Source of the DNA: Manihot esculenta
Taxonomy: Eukaryota > Streptophyta > Magnoliopsida > Malpighiales > Euphorbiaceae
Direction of reading: 5' to 3'
DNA length: 64,000 bases
Assembly: GCF_001659605.2 (NCBI RefSeq)
Contig: NC_035174.2
Span: 27,229,027 to 27,293,026, forward strand
The notes beneath the pieces were generated by a model. The model made no database searches. It had not been told where the DNA came from and saw only the letters and a program-made list of their open reading frames with translations. A program made the position numbers and the translations under genes. Positions 60,428-64,000 of the stretch are shown here, one piece after another (the first letter of the stretch is position 1; each line of letters opens with the position of its first letter).

Positions 60428-63400
60428 ATGAAGACCTTGAGTTAGAACTGTCAGGGTATGAGGAATCCCTTAACATTCCACCACCTTAAAGGGATTATCC
60501 ATTCCCATTCCCATGATATAGTCTTCATCATAGAGACGAAGAATAAAAAGGCTTTTGTCCGTAGAAAAATGAACAATTGCGGCTCTTGTGATTTTTGTAT
60601 TATGAATCCGATTGGTCGAGCAGGTGGTTTAGCTTTGGCCTGGAAAGATGGGACTGCAATATCAATTGTGAATGTTGGGGAGTTTTTCATACATGCTTGT
60701 ATCTTTATCCCATCTGTTAATACTAATATAGATATAGTTTTTGTGTACTTTAGTAGTGTGGATGAGACTCGTAATGCTCAGTTTAATTTTCTCTCAAATT
60801 ACAAAATGAACTTCGATGCTAATTTAGCTTTCATCGGTGATTTCAACAGTACCATGAGGTCATGGGAGAAAGAGGGTGGCAACCATATTTCCAATGCTAG
60901 TTACCTTCCCTTCAGGAATTTCATTAATGACTGGCTCTAATTGACTTGGGTTTTAAAGGCCTGACTATGACATGGAATAATAGAAGGAATGGGAGACACC
61001 ATATTGAAGAGAGACTAGACAGATGCCTTGTTATAGCTTCTTAGTTATCCCTTTTCCAAAATGTTATTGAATTTCGTCTGGACGACTTGGGCTCTAACCA
61101 TAGACTAATCCTTCTTAACCTCGAGCCCTCGGTACACAGACTAAGAAGTAGATTTATTTTTTATGGGCGATGGAAGAATGACCAGCATGTTCAGGAGATC
61201 ATTTCAAATTCATGGAAGAATGAGGTGTTAGGTTTTAAAATATTCTCTGTCTTTACAAAGCTCAAGAATTGTAGACATACTATAGTCAAAGTGGAACAAA
61301 CAGAACCACCAAAATAGTAGCAATCGCATAGCTCAGATAAAACAACAACTTCAGAATGTCAAAAAAGATGTTGCAAGCTAGAATGGGATTGAGGTGAGGA
61401 AGCTTGAGAAAGATCTAACTGATGAAGTGCTTAAGGAGGATCTATTTTGGTCTCAAAAGGCGTGTTTGGATTGGCTCAAAGCGGGAGATAAAAACACCAC
61501 CTTTTTCCATACAAAGTTATTCAAAGGCGACGGAGGAACCATATTTTGAAAATTCAAGATGAGAGGGGTCGGTGGACTTCCTCCTTTAATGACATTACGA
61601 ATGTTTCCGTCCATTATTTAATAGCCTGTACACCTACTCTAGGCTAGTTGATATTCATGTTATCACAGAAGGTATGGTTCCTAGAGTCTCTTCCCTTATG
61701 AATTCAAAGCTTACAAAACCTATCTCCAAGGAAGAGATTAGAAGGGCAACCTTCTCAATTAATCCTTCAAAGGCACCTGGCAATGATGGGCTCACAGGAC
61801 TATTCTTCTAGAACTATTGGGATACTATTGGGGATGATGTGTGTAGTGCTATTACTGAATTTTTTTATAATGGGCGTCTTCTCTGCGGTGTGAGCCATAC
61901 ACTGATCACTCTCATTTCAAAGGTGAAGAATGTGCAAACAATGAAAGATTTACGCCCCATAGCACTCAACAATGTACTTTACAAGATAATCTCTAAAGTT
62001 TTGACTATGAGGCTCCAACCCTTCATGAATTATTTAATCGGTGCTGAACAAAGTGTCTTTACAAAGGATCGGTTAATTTCAGACAATGTTCTCCTTTGTC
62101 ATGAGATCTTTCACAATCCGAAGAACCAGAAGAGGGGAATGAATTATGGAATGGCTACTAAACTTGACATCAACAAGGTATATGATACTATCGAATGGGC
62201 TTTTCTAAAACACATGCTTAGATGCTTTGGGTTTGATTCAAAATGGATTCGATGGATTATTCATGTGTCACATCTGTCTCATATTCTCTGCAATTAAATG
62301 GCCAAAAGGTGGGCTCAATCAAGCCATCTAGAGGCCTTAGACAGGGGACCCTCTATCACCTTTCCTCTTTCTCATTTGTATGGAAGGCTTATCTCATAAA
62401 TTGAAGTCCTCTTCTCTGCAAGGTATTGCCATCTCCCATTGGGGCCTTTTTATTTCTCACCTCCTATTTGCAAATGATTTCATAATTTTTACTAGAGGAT
62501 CTCTTAGAGAAGCGGAGATGCTCAAGCGAATACTCCAATGTTATTCAAAAGCAAGCCATCAGACCATTAACCTCCATAAATCTAGTACTATATTTTTAGC
62601 CGTAATACACCTGGAACTATTCGCTCGGACATCTCCCAAATCTTGCAAATTAAGGAGTTAGAGGGTTTAAATAAATACTTGGGGCTTCCTACAATTTTTC
62701 CAAGGTCTAAGAAACAGGTTTTCCATAACATCAAAGAAAGAATTCAAGGCAAGATCTTAGGCTGGAAAGAACAATGTTGTCTACGGGGGGCAAGGAGGTT
62801 GTCATTAAAGCTGTGGCAACTGCTATCCCAGTTTATGCTATAAGCTATTTTCGAACGCCTAAATCTATTTGCCAGAATATCAGTACTCTTATTTCCAACT
62901 TCTAGTGGGGGCAAAAAGAAAAGAAAAGGTTACATTGGGTTTCATGGAAGTATATGTATGAACCTAAGGCATAGGGGGGTCTTGGTTTTAAGGACTTGGA
63001 AGGCTTTAACTTGGCACTCTTAGCCAAACAGGGCTAGAGATTGCTTGATAATGCTGATTCTATTCTAGCTAAAGTCCTTAAGAATCGATACTACCCACAT
63101 GGTCATTCTTGAATGTTGAACTTGGAAATAATCCATCATAGGGAAGGAGAAGTTTGATTTGGGAAAGACAGGTGTTGGAACAAGGAGTTCGTTGGCAAGT
63201 GAGGAATGGGAAGTCTATTCTTTGTAAGTTGGACCACTGGATACCCAAGTCATTCCCAAATGCACCAAGAGTAAAGGCTCAACATGACCTTTCTATACAC
63301 TGGGTGGCAGATTTGATGCATGAGTCTAGACTAACTTGGGACACAGCAAAGCTCAGGAACGTCTTTGAGGAGGAGGAAGTTCAACGAATACTCGCTATTC

Positions 63401-64000
63401 CGATACTGATGATAAGGAATTTTGACAAATTAAGTTAGCATTATACTAGACATGGACAATATGCTGTTAATTCAGATTGCTATATTGCTAAGAAATATGT
63501 CAAAACTATAGAAGAACAAGGACAAGCGGGCTCGGGACCACAATCAATAGCTAGAATGGGATCTTTTTGGAAACTATTTTGGAAGCTCAAAGTGCCTAAG
63601 AAAATTATAGTGTTTCTTTGGAGAATGGTCAAAGATAAACTCCCTTCCCATGCAAATTTAAATAGATTGATGCCCCATATCCCTATGAATTATGAGCATT
63701 GTGGAAAAGTTGAGACTTGCCGACATTTTTTTTTCAAATGTCCAAAAGCTATTGAGGTTTGGTTACACTCGCCCCTCGAATTGCGCGCCTCAAAACTTTC
63801 TGGAATCACAGCGCAAGATGTATGAAGTGAGGTTTGGAACTTCCTTAGCCAGTAGGAGCAGGGATTAGAGTTGTTTAATAGATTCATCTTCTTATTGTGG
63901 CACATACGGAAGAACAGGAATACCCTCTGCTTCCAACACCAACATGTTTCTTTCTGTGAGGTTATTCAAAGAGCTCTAAACCACCATGATGCCTTTTTTG
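60428..64000 (+). pseudogene. L1-type LINE ORF2 (endonuclease, RT, zf-RVT), decayed, runs off the window
   Basis: Starts at ATG 60428 (MKTLS, then TAG where TGG is usual). Endonuclease region 60458-60940: HSHDIVFIIETK, GRAGGLALAWKDG, AFIGDFNSTM; the later SDH motif is changed to SNH at about 61092. RT follows: DLRPIALNNVLYKIISKVLT, LDINKVYDTIEWAFLKHML and, at about 62461, LLFANDFIIF, where the catalytic FADD has become FAND. A zf-RVT domain is at about 63556-63825 (GSFWKLFWKLKVPKKIIVFL, then HCGKVETCRHFFFKCP). Several frameshifts and stops. A dead LINE copy. Confidence 0.85.

Noticed and set aside
1..64000. CRISPR arrays, operons, riboswitches, bacterial or organellar inserts
   Set aside because: None seen: repeats are transposon-derived, gene structure is eukaryotic with spliceosomal introns, and no plastid or mitochondrial gene text was recognised.

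Overview
This is plant nuclear DNA, from a eudicot. The evidence is a chloroplast DnaJ-type chaperone gene with many AT-rich introns, plant nuclear tRNA-Asn genes, and plant-type LTR retrotransposons (Tekay-like and Tat-like Ty3/Gypsy, plus Ty1/Copia), an L1-type LINE and hAT-type MITEs. The style of the repeats and of the DnaJ transit peptide suggests Malpighiales/Euphorbiaceae (cassava or rubber relatives), but that is a low-confidence guess. No prokaryotic, organellar, CRISPR or viral feature was seen. Only one protein-coding host gene is supported, with two tRNA genes.

Layout. (1) About 0.94-27.5 kb is an AT-rich, tandemly duplicated repeat block. Each unit carries a ~450-bp hAT-type MITE, a 5'-truncated Gypsy LTR, a ~240-bp tail of a second LTR family, a conserved ~400-bp segment and, where complete, a tRNA-Asn(GTT) gene on the minus strand. 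Unit 1 was enlarged by a minus-strand Tekay-like Gypsy element (internal region 5781-10580, 5' LTR 10581-15981). Two solo LTRs of a third family (2705-4861 and 11202-13387) were then added, each with a perfect 5-bp target duplication. The Gypsy 3' LTR is a hybrid between the element's own LTR and the resident LTR it landed in. Unit 2 ends at about 22762, where unit 3 begins abruptly. (2) About 27.5-30.3 kb is AT-rich DNA without a recognised gene. (3) 30371-45850 (minus strand) is a complete chloroplast DnaJ A5/A6-type co-chaperone gene with seven coding exons, 450 codons and a 5' non-coding exon near 46.8 kb. Its introns hold two hAT-type MITEs, two copies of another MITE-like repeat, a foldback repeat, and a very young Copia element with one visible difference between its LTRs. 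(4) 47266-58294 is an 11.0-kb minus-strand Tat-type Gypsy element with matching LTRs and an ATAAC target duplication. It has gag, a deleted PR/RT region, integrase, a 7-unit 72-bp minisatellite and an antisense spliced extra ORF. (5) 58.4-64.0 kb is a decayed plus-strand L1 LINE, cut by the window end.

The host gene makes a plastid J-domain protein that is expected to load client proteins onto plastid Hsp70. Close relatives (Arabidopsis DJA5/DJA6) act in chloroplast iron-sulfur cluster assembly. Everything else is mobile DNA or its remains. The most informative parts are the nested insertions, whose order can be read from target duplications, the hybrid LTR, the tandem duplication carrying a tRNA gene, and the antisense ORF region of the Tat element.
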